This document shows positions 1 to 7,864 of a stretch of DNA of 39,944 bases, in pieces. Under the pieces are notes generated by a model that saw only the letters and a program-made list of their open reading frames with translations, did not search any database and was not told the DNA's origin. Position 1 is the stretch's first letter. The number at the start of each line of letters is the position of its first letter. Location: the NCBI GenBank assembly GCA_034436045.1, contig DAOTVZ010000040.1, forward strand, positions 1 through 39,944. Reading direction: 5' to 3'. The position numbers were made by a program, and so were the translations under genes. The DNA comes from H111-94 sp034436045 (GTDB lineage: Bacteria; Chloroflexota; Ktedonobacteria; Ktedonobacterales; Ktedonobacteraceae).

Positions 1-127
1 GTGGCTCTCAGGGCGTCTTCATGATTTTTTCACCATCGACATCTGCGCTCTCGTCGGGCGTCATTCATCACGCCCTTTACACCCCTCGTGTGGCTCTCAG
101 GGCGTCATGAATGACGCCCCTACGGGA
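1..127. repeat. Intergenic hairpin repeats at left edge
   Basis: Two copies of GTGGCTCTCAGGGCGTC lie at 1-17 and 90-106. Between and after them are two near-palindromes of the form GGGCGT...ACGCCC. The one at 56-75 is imperfect; the one at 100-119 is perfect (9-bp arms around GA). They belong to the same short family as the tandem array at 7865-8124. They lie downstream of the binding-protein gene and may end its transcript, but no T-tract is seen. Confidence 0.7.
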
Positions 128-181
128 CAGGGCGATGTTGATGGTTACAATTCATCACATCCATACGGATATATGATACTG

Positions 182-1108
182 TTACATAATGCCGATTTCG
201 GCCTGCTGCGAGTTCCACATCTGCCACTTCATGTAGATCTTCTTGAGCGTGCCGTTCTTCTTCAGAATATCGAAGCACTGGTTGATCTCCGGCAGCAGCA
301 ACTGGGCGTTGGGATTGCTCTTATTAAAGCCCACATAGTAGTTGTCGGGATAAATAGGCTGGCCGAGCAACTTTAACTGTGGAATCGGTGTGGCACCAGG
401 GCCGGACCCCAGCACGTAGTATGCGGCAATCGGGAAGTCCAGGAAGAAAGCATCCACCTTGCCTTGCACCAGATCGCTGAAGGCGATATTGCCAGCATAG
501 GCTTTAATCTTGATTTTGGGGTCGGACTGCATAATCGTTTGCGCCAGATAGCCCGCGCCGGTGCCAACGGTATAGCCTTCCAGCACTTTGATACTGGTCG
601 GGTTGGTGATATTGGCAAAACGCGGGTCATCCTTGCGCACGATAATCTGCTGACCGTAGCGATAGTACGGCTCCGAGAATAACTCGGTCTTTTCGCGGTC
701 GGGCGTCTTCTCCCAACCATTCATGACCATATCAATCTGGTTGGCCGCCAGCGCCTGTTCCAGGTTGGAATAGCAGACCTCGATCTGCTTCTGCTGAATA
801 TTCATGAGTTTGGCTATCGCTACGGCAATCTCCACCTCGAAGCCGATCAACTGGCCCGGATTGTTGGGGTTCTGAAAGACGTATGGCGCACCACTCACAT
901 AGTCCGCGCCCCACTGAAGCAGTCCTGGAATTTTCAAGCCCTTGCTGGGCACGGTCACAGCGCCTGCGGTTGGCGTAGAGCCGGTCGTGGTCGAGACGTT
1001 GCCGCCACAGGCCGCCAGCAATAGTTCCAGCGCGCCGCCCGCCGCCATTACACCACCTGCCTGCCCAGCATAACGCAACAGAGTTCGCCTGTTCATTTCA
1101 TAGCTCAT
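182..1108 (-). CDS. Amino-acid ABC transporter substrate-binding lipoprotein
   Basis: A 308-residue family 3 periplasmic-type solute-binding protein that would capture a polar amino acid outside the membrane and hand it to a GlnQ-type transporter. The N-terminus has a twin arginine (R7-R8), a hydrophobic stretch and a lipobox L31-A-A-C34, so export by Tat and anchoring through lipidated C34 are likely. A Thr/Ser/Gly-rich linker follows, then the two-lobe SBP_bac_3 domain (about 60-300), with the usual 'GFEVEIAVAIAK' and 'MVMNGWEKTPDRE' stretches near the ligand. The start is supported by AGGAG 10 nt upstream. It lies 33 nt after the ATPase gene in one operon. Family assignment is firm; the exact ligand is not known. 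No permease gene adjoins it inside the window. Confidence 0.92.
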   Translation of the reverse strand: MSYEMNRRTLLRYAGQAGGVMAAGGALELLLAACGGNVSTTTGSTPTAGAVTVPSKGLKIPGLLQWGADYVSGAPYVFQNPNNPGQLIGFEVEIAVAIAKLMNIQQKQIEVCYSNLEQALAANQIDMVMNGWEKTPDREKTELFSEPYYRYGQQIIVRKDDPRFANITNPTSIKVLEGYTVGTGAGYLAQTIMQSDPKIKIKAYAGNIAFSDLVQGKVDAFFLDFPIAAYYVLGSGPGATPIPQLKLLGQPIYPDNYYVGFNKSNPNAQLLLPEINQCFDILKKNGTLKKIYMKWQMWNSQQAEIGIM

Positions 1109-1141
1109 AAGTACTGTTCTCCTGACGTTGTTGTTGAAACG

Positions 1142-1972
1142 CTACGGCAAAACCGACAGGATGCGCTCCAAAAAGGCTTGCGTGCGCTTCTCTTTGGGAC
1201 GACGAAATAGCTCTTCGGGATCACCTTGCTCTACAATAGAGCCATCAGACATGAAGATGACGCGGTCCGACACGTCGCGTGCGAACTGCATCTCGTGCGT
1301 CACCACTACCATCGTACTCCCCTCATAAGCCAGGTCTTTCATTACCTTCAACACCTCTCCCACCAGTTCCGGGTCGAGAGCCGACGTTGGCTCGTCAAAT
1401 AGTAAGGCTCGCGGCTGCATGGCGAGCGCGCGCGCAATCGCTACCCGCTGCTTTTGACCGCCGGAAAGGCGGCTGGGGTAGACATCGCGCTTATCATAGA
1501 GGCCCACCTTTCTCAACAACTCTTCGCCCAACGCTATCGCCTGCTCCTTTGGCATCTTACGCACCAGCAGAGGTGCTTCGATGATGTTCTGTAAAGCCGT
1601 CATGTGGGGGAACAGGTTAAAGTGCTGGAAGACCATGCCCAGGTCGCGGCGAATAGGGATGAGTTGCTTGTTCGAGGCATACGGATTGAGTCGCTGGCCA
1701 TGAATATAAATCTCGCCGCTCGTGGCCTTTTCCAGACCGTTGAGACAGCGAATCAGCGTGCTTTTGCCGGAGCCGCTCGGCCCGATCAGCGCGACTACCT
1801 CACGCTTGTGTACCTCAAAATCGATATCCTTGAGGACGTGCTTATCGCCAAAATACTTATTCAGCTTGACGGTGCGAATAATTATTTCGTCCTCAACGGT
1901 GTTGGAAAATGGCGCGAGCTGGCTTTCGGTGGTGGGAGTTGTCGCCTGATTTCTGCTCTCCTCGGAGTTCAT
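1142..1972 (-). CDS. Polar amino-acid ABC transporter ATPase (GlnQ-like)
   Basis: A 276-residue ATP-binding subunit that powers amino-acid import from the cytoplasmic face. All ABC motifs are present: Walker A GPSGSGKST (64-72), Q-loop near Q116, signature LSGGQKQR (169-176), Walker B with D193-E194, and the switch His in VVTHEM. The run MVFQHFNLFPHMTALQN is typical of the GlnQ/HisP group. About 30 extra residues, rich in Thr, Glu and Ser, precede the domain. The start is supported by GGAG 7 nt upstream. It is first in the operon with the binding protein. A consensus promoter lies 140-170 nt upstream. The membrane subunit is missing locally and may lie beyond the left edge. Confidence 0.95.
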   Translation of the reverse strand: MNSEESRNQATTPTTESQLAPFSNTVEDEIIIRTVKLNKYFGDKHVLKDIDFEVHKREVVALIGPSGSGKSTLIRCLNGLEKATSGEIYIHGQRLNPYASNKQLIPIRRDLGMVFQHFNLFPHMTALQNIIEAPLLVRKMPKEQAIALGEELLRKVGLYDKRDVYPSRLSGGQKQRVAIARALAMQPRALLFDEPTSALDPELVGEVLKVMKDLAYEGSTMVVVTHEMQFARDVSDRVIFMSDGSIVEQGDPEELFRRPKEKRTQAFLERILSVLP

Positions 1973-2114
1973 AGGGTCACTCCTTCATAATTCGGCCTTC
2001 GTAAAAAATAAATCGTTTTCCTACGACATTCGCAGGTTTCAGCATTAACATGCTGCGACATAGCACACGGCAAAGGGAACAACCACGAGCGAAACGTAAC
2101 CCGTATTGAAAGTA

Positions 2115-2143
2115 AGTATATGCATCTGTTAATAGACTGTCAA
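2115..2143 (-). promoter_or_regulatory. Sigma70-type promoter of the amino-acid transporter operon
   Basis: On the minus strand TTGACA (2138-2143), a 17-bp spacer and TATACT (2115-2120) match the consensus closely. The transcript would start near 2108 and carry a leader of about 135 nt. That leader contains a small hairpin, CAGCAT/ATGCTG, near 2040-2055. Confidence 0.8.
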
Positions 2144-2172
2144 GCAAAAAACAACGTTAGTTTCAGGGCGAA

Positions 2173-2207
2173 TGGAACAGGGCGAGCGCCAGGGTCGCCC
2201 TGTTCCA
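2173..2207. repeat. Perfect 13-bp hairpin between divergent promoters
   Basis: TGGAACAGGGCGA (2173-2185) and its exact complement (2195-2207) flank a 9-nt loop. It sits upstream of the transporter promoter and just upstream of the hydrolase -10 box. No T-tract follows, and neither neighbouring gene ends here, so it is not an ordinary terminator. The GGGCG...CGCCC core resembles the other short repeats of this window. Confidence 0.75.
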
Positions 2208-2227
2208 CCTGCCTGGACGAATCGTGC

Positions 2228-2233
2228 TATACT
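2228..2233 (+). promoter_or_regulatory. Probable -10 box for the hydrolase operon
   Basis: TATACT lies 32 nt before the hydrolase ATG. The -35 region is weak (TTCCAC with a 19-bp spacer), so only the -10 element is well supported. Confidence 0.45.
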
Positions 2234-2265
2234 TTAGCGAGAAAGTTACATGACAAAGGTGAGAC

Positions 2266-3066
2266 ATGCCATTTTTCACTGCACCCCATACCATAATGTA
2301 CTACGATATTCTGCCGGTAAATATCACCCCGGTTGCTTCCTCACCCGCGATCCTGCTGGTGCATGGCTTCGCCAGTACGGCAGAGAACGACTTCGCGCCC
2401 CATATGCCGCTGCTGCGTCAGCGCTACACGCTCATCGCACCACATCTGCACGGCTATGGGCGTTCATCGCCGCGCGACTCCTATCCAAGCAGCTATTACC
2501 GCGATGACGTGGCCGATCTCATCGCCTTACTCGATGCTCTCCAACTGCCAGCTGTCTATGTGCTTGGCTTCAGCGATGGCGCAATTGTCAGCCTCTTACT
2601 GGCCGCGCTACACCCACAGCGCGTGAAAGCGCTGGCCGTGCTGGGCGCGCAGGCCACCGTCAGCGCGCAAGATGTGGCCGCTATCCGCCACTGGTTGCTG
2701 GAAACCCCCATGTCGCCGCAATGGCAGGCAGAGCTGGCCCGTTTGCATGGTGAGCCTTACTGGCGTCGCCTACCCGCCATGTACGTGCAAGGACAGGAAG
2801 CGCTGGTTGCCAGTGGCGGCGTACTGATTACCGATGAGGAACTGGCCCGCATCACCTGCCCGACACTCATCATGCACGGTACACGCGACCGCATTGTACC
2901 GGTGACTTATGCTTATGCCCTTCATGAACGCATCGCAGGCTCATACCTGCACCTCTTCGAGACGGGTCATCCGGCACATCTTCGCTTCGCGCAAACATTT
3001 ACCGAGATAGTATTACAATTTTTTCATAACCCAACAGTACCAATTGTAAATACCGACCAGCCCTGA
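2266..3066 (+). CDS. Alpha/beta hydrolase
   Basis: A 266-residue soluble alpha/beta-hydrolase fold protein. The catalytic triad is visible: nucleophile S103 in GFSDG, acid D208 in MHGTRDRIVP and base H235 in ETGHPAH. The oxyanion-hole stretch LLVHGF (30-35) and the short HGYGRS loop fit esterases or C-C hydrolases of the proline iminopeptidase/epoxide hydrolase group. The substrate cannot be read from sequence. The ATG used has AGGTGA very close upstream. M11 (2296), starting MYYDILPV, is an equally likely start and gives a more typical N-terminus. It is the first gene of an operon with two transferase-like genes and a radical SAM gene. Confidence 0.88.
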   Translation: MPFFTAPHTIMYYDILPVNITPVASSPAILLVHGFASTAENDFAPHMPLLRQRYTLIAPHLHGYGRSSPRDSYPSSYYRDDVADLIALLDALQLPAVYVLGFSDGAIVSLLLAALHPQRVKALAVLGAQATVSAQDVAAIRHWLLETPMSPQWQAELARLHGEPYWRRLPAMYVQGQEALVASGGVLITDEELARITCPTLIMHGTRDRIVPVTYAYALHERIAGSYLHLFETGHPAHLRFAQTFTEIVLQFFHNPTVPIVNTDQP

Positions 3067-3110
3067 GCGTGTTACCAGAAAACAGATTCTTGTAGTCAGG
3101 AGTTGCAGGC

Positions 3111-3821
3111 ATGACCACTGATAGGATCGCTATCGTCATACCCGCGTTAAATGAAGAGGCCGCTTTGCGGTCGCTACTTGCCGAAATTCCCCCACAGCAT
3201 GCCGAATGGGTGATCGTGGTCGATAACGGCAGCACCGACAACACAGCAGATGTGGCGCGCACTGCCGGTGCCATTGTCGCCAGCGAGCCAACTCGTGGCT
3301 ATGGGCGCGCGTGCTTGAAAGGACTACGCACGGCGCAGGAACTCGGCGCAACCATCGTGGCCTATATGGACGGCGATGGTAGCGACGATCCCGCCGACCT
3401 GGAGATGATGCTAATGCCGGTGCTGGAAGGGCAAGCCGACTTCGTGATTGGTTCGCGCGTTGGCCCACGTGCCGAACGCGGGGCTATTCCGCCGCAAGCG
3501 CGCCTGGGCAACTGGCTGGTCAGTCGCATGATTCACCTGCTCTATGGCGTTCCCATCCACGATATCGGCTCATTTCGCGTCATTCGCTGCGCCATGCTAG
3601 ATGCCCTGAATATGCGTGAGATGACCTTCGGCTGGCCCGTCGAGATGCTGGTCAAGGCCGCACGCGCGCACTACCGTATCCTCGAATACCCCATTCACTA
3701 TCGTCATCGCAGTCACGGTCGCTCGAAGGTAGCCGGAACCTTCGTCGGCAGCGTCAAAGCAGCGTATTACATGGTGAGTACAACCCTGCGTTACGCAGGA
3801 GCAAGGAGAGTCCATATCTAA
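3111..3821 (+). CDS. Family 2 glycosyltransferase (DPM1-like)
   Basis: A 236-residue GT-A fold glycosyltransferase without a large membrane domain. It probably moves a sugar from a nucleotide-sugar to a polyprenyl phosphate or similar acceptor at the cytoplasmic face. The nucleotide-binding start IAIVIPALNEE (6-16), VDNGSTDNT (37-45) and the metal-binding DGDGSDDP (87-94) are all present. A later RHRSHGRSKV run is typical of the dolichyl-phosphate mannosyltransferase-like group. AGGAG upstream supports the start. It follows the hydrolase by 44 nt, and the next start codon begins 1 nt after its stop. GT2 genes of this type often sit beside DUF2064 genes, as here. The acceptor is unknown. Confidence 0.9.
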   Translation: MTTDRIAIVIPALNEEAALRSLLAEIPPQHAEWVIVVDNGSTDNTADVARTAGAIVASEPTRGYGRACLKGLRTAQELGATIVAYMDGDGSDDPADLEMMLMPVLEGQADFVIGSRVGPRAERGAIPPQARLGNWLVSRMIHLLYGVPIHDIGSFRVIRCAMLDALNMREMTFGWPVEMLVKAARAHYRILEYPIHYRHRSHGRSKVAGTFVGSVKAAYYMVSTTLRYAGARRVHI

Positions 3822-3822
3822 G

Positions 3823-4545
3823 ATGTCCAACATATGCGAGAGACATGAGGCACACAAAGTACACCACACACACGATACCGCGCTCGTGATTATGGCCCGC
3901 TATCCCGCACCGGGACAGACCAAAACACGCCTGGGACGCATTATCGGTAATAGAGAGGCTGCCAACCTCTATCAAGCGTTTCTCATCGACCTGGCGCAAC
4001 GCTTCGCGCCCTTACCGGACTATACACTCTGCTGGGCCTACACGCCCGCCGCTGTAGATTATCAGGCATACATGCAGCAGCTTGTACCGTCGTTCGCGTC
4101 ATCCATGCACTATTTTCCACAAACAGGCGAAGATTTCAACACACGCTTGCTCAATGCCTTTCGGTGGACACACGCGCACGGCTATCAGCGCACCATTCTG
4201 ATCGGCTCCGACTCCCCTCATATCACTATCGACACGATTGTACAGGCTAACAAAGTTCTAGACAGTGCCGACGTAGTGCTTGGCCCCGCCGAGGATGGCG
4301 GCTACTATCTCATCGCCATGCATCAACCATACGATGTCTTTAGCGGCATCCCGATGAGTACCTCAATCGTTTTAGAAATGACACTTGAATCCGCGCGGCG
4401 ACAACACCTGACTGTGCGCCAGCTAGACATCCTGTTCGATATCGACGAAGTAACCGACCTGCAACGCCTGGCGCTCCTGCTGATCGATAATAGCGCGCTG
4501 GCCCCGGCCACTGCTGCGCATTTAGCAACCATAAGGATTTTCTGA
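3823..4545 (+). CDS. DUF2064 / TIGR04282-type transferase
   Basis: A 240-residue GT-A-like protein of the DUF2064 group, described in databases as arsenosugar biosynthesis glycosyltransferase and distantly related to CofC/MobA nucleotidyltransferases. Key motifs are MARYPAPGQTKTRLG (24-38, with the phosphate-binding K-x-RLG), IGSDSPHI (127-134) and GPAEDGGYYLI (154-164). The start lies 1 nt after the GT2 stop, with AGGAG 14 nt upstream, which is long. The first 18 residues (His- and Glu-rich) precede the fold and may be partly untranslated. Its stop overlaps the next start (TGATG), so translation is coupled to the radical SAM gene. No arsM or arsS gene is near, so the arsenosugar label should not be taken literally. 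Confidence 0.85.
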   Translation: MSNICERHEAHKVHHTHDTALVIMARYPAPGQTKTRLGRIIGNREAANLYQAFLIDLAQRFAPLPDYTLCWAYTPAAVDYQAYMQQLVPSFASSMHYFPQTGEDFNTRLLNAFRWTHAHGYQRTILIGSDSPHITIDTIVQANKVLDSADVVLGPAEDGGYYLIAMHQPYDVFSGIPMSTSIVLEMTLESARRQHLTVRQLDILFDIDEVTDLQRLALLLIDNSALAPATAAHLATIRIF

Positions 4546-5579
4546 TGACAACAACTTCAATCTCTTCTGTGGCATCTACATCAACCGCTCGCTTGCCGTT
4601 GCCACGTTCTATTTATATCGAGCCAACCAGCCGTTGTAACGAGTTTTGTCAGCAGTGCCCACGCACACTGCTCTCACGTGAAGAGGATCGGGACCTGACC
4701 TTCGACGAATTTCGCTACATCGTCGATCAGTTTCCTGTCCTTGAGCGCGTGGTGCTGCACGGCCTGGGCGAACCGCTGCTCAACAAAGACGTGCCGCGCA
4801 TGGTACGTTACCTCAAGGAACGCGGCACCTACGTCCTCTTCAACTCCAACGGCATCGCGCTGAGCGAGAAAACCGGGCAGGCGCTGATCGATGCCGGTCT
4901 GGACGAGTATCGTCTCTCAATGGACGGTGCCTCACGCGAGATATATGCCCGTGTACGTGGCGTCGATGCCTTCGACAAAATCTGGCGCAATGTGCGGGCC
5001 TTTATCGATTTGCAAAAAGCGCAACATGCCGACAAACCCACCATCTCGCTCTGGTTCACCGCCATGCGCGAGAATCTGCCCGAACTGCCCGCCGTCATCA
5101 ACCTGGCTGCCGAAGCTGGCATCAAAGAGGTTCACATGCAACGTCTGGTCTACTTCGAGCAGGGCCTGGCTCAATCCAGGCAATCACTCTTCCGCCGTGC
5201 ATCTGCTGAGGAGCTGGCCCTGGTGCGCCGTTGCGAGCAGATGTGTCAGGAGCATGGCATCACGTTCAGCGCCGCTGGTTCGGCCACACCGCTGGAGAGC
5301 CTGATACGCGACTTTGGCGAACGCCCCTGGTCCGGTTGCCGCCGCCCCTATATGTTGACCTATATCACATCCAGCGGCAACGTCCTCTCCTGCTGCTTCG
5401 CCCCCTTTGGCCACCGCAGCGCCAGAGAGTACCACGAGGAGCGCGTGCTGGGCAACATTTTTAAAGAAACTATTGAGGAGATATGGAACGGCCCACGCTA
5501 TCAAGCGTTTCGCCGTGCCTTCGAGAGCGACCACCCGGCCCGCCACTGCTCCCAATGCGGCCTGAACTGGAGCTATTAA
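4545..5579 (+). CDS. Radical SAM/SPASM-domain enzyme
   Basis: A 344-residue radical S-adenosylmethionine enzyme. The CxxxCxxC cluster is C31-C35-C38 in SRCNEFCQQC, followed by the GE-type motif LHGLGEP and the SAM-binding beta strands. The C-terminal third carries a SPASM-like auxiliary region: GCRRPY, SSGNVLSCCF and a final CSQC, plus the LGNIFKETIEEIWNGPRYQAFR run common in SPASM proteins. It would therefore hold at least one further Fe-S cluster. The substrate (peptide, sugar or lipid head group) is unknown. Its ATG overlaps the DUF2064 stop by one base, so the two are made together. It closes the operon; a hairpin follows at 5584-5608. Family certain, function not. Confidence 0.9.
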   Translation: MTTTSISSVASTSTARLPLPRSIYIEPTSRCNEFCQQCPRTLLSREEDRDLTFDEFRYIVDQFPVLERVVLHGLGEPLLNKDVPRMVRYLKERGTYVLFNSNGIALSEKTGQALIDAGLDEYRLSMDGASREIYARVRGVDAFDKIWRNVRAFIDLQKAQHADKPTISLWFTAMRENLPELPAVINLAAEAGIKEVHMQRLVYFEQGLAQSRQSLFRRASAEELALVRRCEQMCQEHGITFSAAGSATPLESLIRDFGERPWSGCRRPYMLTYITSSGNVLSCCFAPFGHRSAREYHEERVLGNIFKETIEEIWNGPRYQAFRRAFESDHPARHCSQCGLNWSY

Positions 5580-5583
5580 ATAA

Positions 5584-5608
5584 GCGGGCAGGGCGATGCC
5601 TTGCCCGC
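5584..5608 (+). terminator. Hairpin after the radical SAM gene
   Basis: GCGGGCA (5584-5590) pairs with TGCCCGC (5602-5608), and further G-C pairs are possible inside. It lies 5 nt after the radical SAM stop. No T-run follows, so termination strength is uncertain. The 3' part GATGCCTTGCCC recurs at 24877-24888, again in an intergenic hairpin. Confidence 0.5.
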
Positions 5609-5652
5609 ACACTGTATATATACCCTTAATGCCGCTAAGAGAGAAAAGAATA

Positions 5653-6909
5653 ATGACGAGAGATTCAGAAGATAGATATGCTGATACGAAACTTTTACCA
5701 ACAGAGATCAGCGTCCTCAAGGAGCTAAAGGCTTTACTTAAAGGGGCTGAAGCTTTAACAGCAGATAGCAGTATCCCTGTTAAATTCATGCGTGAGTTTA
5801 CAGAAGATACCAGTCCGATAGCTTGCTATATCAATAATAACCGCATCGTTGCCTTAACGTTACGATATTGCGCTCTACCGTCGTTGCCTACATCGCTTGC
5901 TCAGCTCACAGGTTTGCAGAAGTTAGATATTACTGGCAATCAACTCATATCGCTGCCAGAATCGATTGGCAATCTCCATGACCTGCGCGAACTCTATGCC
6001 GACGCCAACCAGCTAACGAGTCTGCCGTCATCGCTCAGCAACTTACGGCGACTCAGGGCCATCCATGCCGATGCCAACCATCTGACCTCTTTTCCCACTC
6101 AGTTATGCCAGCTTCCACGGCTTGAAACCTTGCGCTTGTATAATAATCAGCTAACGGTACTACCTGAAAGTATCGCTCAACTGACAGAACTAAAAGACTT
6201 CAGCGCGGGTCACAATCGGCTTACGGTATTGCCTGAATCGTTGTGGCAACTGAGCAATCTGCGCACACTCAACATCGCGGAAAATCAGCTTACCACGCTC
6301 TCCGAAGGAATTGGCAAGCTGACACAACTACGCATGCTGGACGTGGCCCATAACGCCCTGACCACACTGCCCGCTGCGCTCGGCGAACTGAGCAATCTCA
6401 CGTCTTTCCTCTACCTGAGCAACAACCAGTTGAACGACCTTCCCGACTCACTCTTTGAACGCCTGCCTCACCTGACCTACCTCAACATCACCGATAATCG
6501 CCTGACCACACTGCCCGCGAACATTGGCAAGCTCGCCAGCCTCAAAGAGTTGCGCCTGTACAACAATGCCCTGACAACACTGCCTGATTCAATTGGCAAC
6601 CTGACTCATCTGCAAGAGCTACACCTGATGAATAACCGGCTCACAAGCCTACCTGAATCATCAGGCAATCTCACTCATCTAACACATCTCGACTTGCGCA
6701 ACAATCGTTTGAGCGTGCTTCCTCCTTCACTCAGCAACCTGAGCAGGCTCCGATACCTGGATTTGCGAGCCAACCGCTTCGCCGTGCTTCCGAGCAGCAT
6801 TGGCAACCTTCCAAATCTTGAAAAACTGGATTTGCGCTGGAATAAGCTCTCCGCTATCCCACGCTGGTTCGAGAAGCTAGAAGAGCGGGGATGCGCCATC
6901 TTGATGTAG
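5653..6909 (+). CDS. Leucine-rich-repeat protein
   Basis: A 418-residue soluble protein. After an N-terminal cap of about 75 residues it is built from 14 consecutive 23-24 residue leucine-rich repeats of the type LPxxLxxLxxLxxLxLxxNxLxx, ending in a partial repeat. Two repeats (ending NNQLND and DNRLTT) have one extra residue. There is no signal peptide, membrane segment, GTPase or kinase domain, so it is probably a cytoplasmic protein-binding scaffold; the partner is unknown. The ORF is open from 5596, but that ATG lies inside a hairpin. ATG 5653, preceded by an A/G-rich stretch, gives a natural N-terminus and is preferred. It is convergent with the DinD gene. Confidence 0.9.
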   Translation: MTRDSEDRYADTKLLPTEISVLKELKALLKGAEALTADSSIPVKFMREFTEDTSPIACYINNNRIVALTLRYCALPSLPTSLAQLTGLQKLDITGNQLISLPESIGNLHDLRELYADANQLTSLPSSLSNLRRLRAIHADANHLTSFPTQLCQLPRLETLRLYNNQLTVLPESIAQLTELKDFSAGHNRLTVLPESLWQLSNLRTLNIAENQLTTLSEGIGKLTQLRMLDVAHNALTTLPAALGELSNLTSFLYLSNNQLNDLPDSLFERLPHLTYLNITDNRLTTLPANIGKLASLKELRLYNNALTTLPDSIGNLTHLQELHLMNNRLTSLPESSGNLTHLTHLDLRNNRLSVLPPSLSNLSRLRYLDLRANRFAVLPSSIGNLPNLEKLDLRWNKLSAIPRWFEKLEERGCAILM

Positions 6910-6976
6910 ATGGGTAGCCATTTTAGTTACTTCTTTGGAGATATGGCCTATCACTCCTCATCCAGAGAGAAACAGA

Positions 6977-7825
6977 TTAAAATAGTGTTTCCTGCCTATT
7001 TGCCTGAAAGTTTTCCTTGAGCCGCTTCTGCTTACGTCGCCGTTCCTCAACCATCTTGCGGATAGATGGAGCCGAGGGAAGCTTTTCGGGCATCGGGCGC
7101 TTTACCGCCTCAATAGTTTTCCTGACTTCGGCACCAACAAAATAGTGTGTCTCAGAAGCAGCATCCAGGTCTGACACCGGCTCCTGCCTCAGCTTGCCTT
7201 CAGTCAGCACATTTTTGAAGTCGATTGCTGAATGCTCTTCACGAGTGATATTGTCCAGGTAATCTTCTTTCTCCGGGATACTTTTGAGTTGCTTCAACTC
7301 CTCAACGGTATGGTGAGGCAGGCCCAGATAGCCAGCATCGACGAAGATACCAAACGTCTGACTGTTGACACCAGACTGGTAGGCAACCTCGGCCAGTTGC
7401 TTATAGCTTTCGCTCACCTTCATGCGCATCGCCAGCCGCTTCTCCTGCTCTTCTCTCAGTCGATGCATTTCATTGGCCCTGGTCGAGACAGCGAAATACA
7501 CCTGTGCGGCGGCAATCTCCGGCTTACGTGGATCACCATTCATAGCGATCAGGTAGCAGGCTAGCCGCGAGAGATGATAATCGTTCACTTTCTGTACTGC
7601 ACCCTTGCCACCAACTATCGGTTTACTGGCGTCAGTAAAGTGATCGTCAGCGCGATTCCCTGTTTCTTCACATGCCGACATGGCTCTTTTGACCGCCGCT
7701 TCAAAATTCTGCCACTTGCGCCCATAGCCCAGGAGCGGCATTAGATCATGTGCGCTCCAATACTCGATGCCATAGACATTTTCCCGTTTGATCGAATCAA
7801 AATCTGGTTGCTGGCCTTTTTCCAT
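6977..7825 (-). CDS. dinD: DNA damage-inducible protein D (DinD) homologue
   Basis: A 282-residue homologue of E. coli DinD, an SOS-induced protein that affects RecA filaments. Matching stretches include EYWSAHDLMPLLGYG (21-35), ACEETGNRADDHF, the LSRLACYLIAMNGDP segment, AQVYFAVSTR and the late AEVRKTIEAV region. The N-terminal half resembles the BRO-N fold of phage antirepressors, but the whole-length match and the C-terminal domain favour DinD. A G-rich Shine-Dalgarno about 8 nt before the ATG supports the start. The C-terminus is basic (RRRKQKRLKEN). No LexA-type box is clear upstream because the promoter region runs straight into the 45-bp repeat array. Such genes often move between genomes; no mobile element is visible here. 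Confidence 0.85.
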   Translation of the reverse strand: MEKGQQPDFDSIKRENVYGIEYWSAHDLMPLLGYGRKWQNFEAAVKRAMSACEETGNRADDHFTDASKPIVGGKGAVQKVNDYHLSRLACYLIAMNGDPRKPEIAAAQVYFAVSTRANEMHRLREEQEKRLAMRMKVSESYKQLAEVAYQSGVNSQTFGIFVDAGYLGLPHHTVEELKQLKSIPEKEDYLDNITREEHSAIDFKNVLTEGKLRQEPVSDLDAASETHYFVGAEVRKTIEAVKRPMPEKLPSAPSIRKMVEERRRKQKRLKENFQANRQETLF

Positions 7826-7864
7826 CTGCTGAAATCCCCCATCTCATCGAACCAACCATGGTAC

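Noticed and set aside
3823..5579. Arsenosugar biosynthesis cluster
   Set aside because: Only the DUF2064 and GT2 family names suggest it; ArsM and ArsS are absent, and the radical SAM protein is of a general SPASM type.
5596..5652. Longer start for the leucine-rich-repeat protein
   Set aside because: ATG 5596 lies inside the hairpin loop at 5584-5608 and has no ribosome site; ATG 5653 gives a natural start.
6977..7825. Phage antirepressor (BRO family) as evidence of a prophage
   Set aside because: The N-terminal fold is shared, but the full length matches DinD, and no other phage gene is present.
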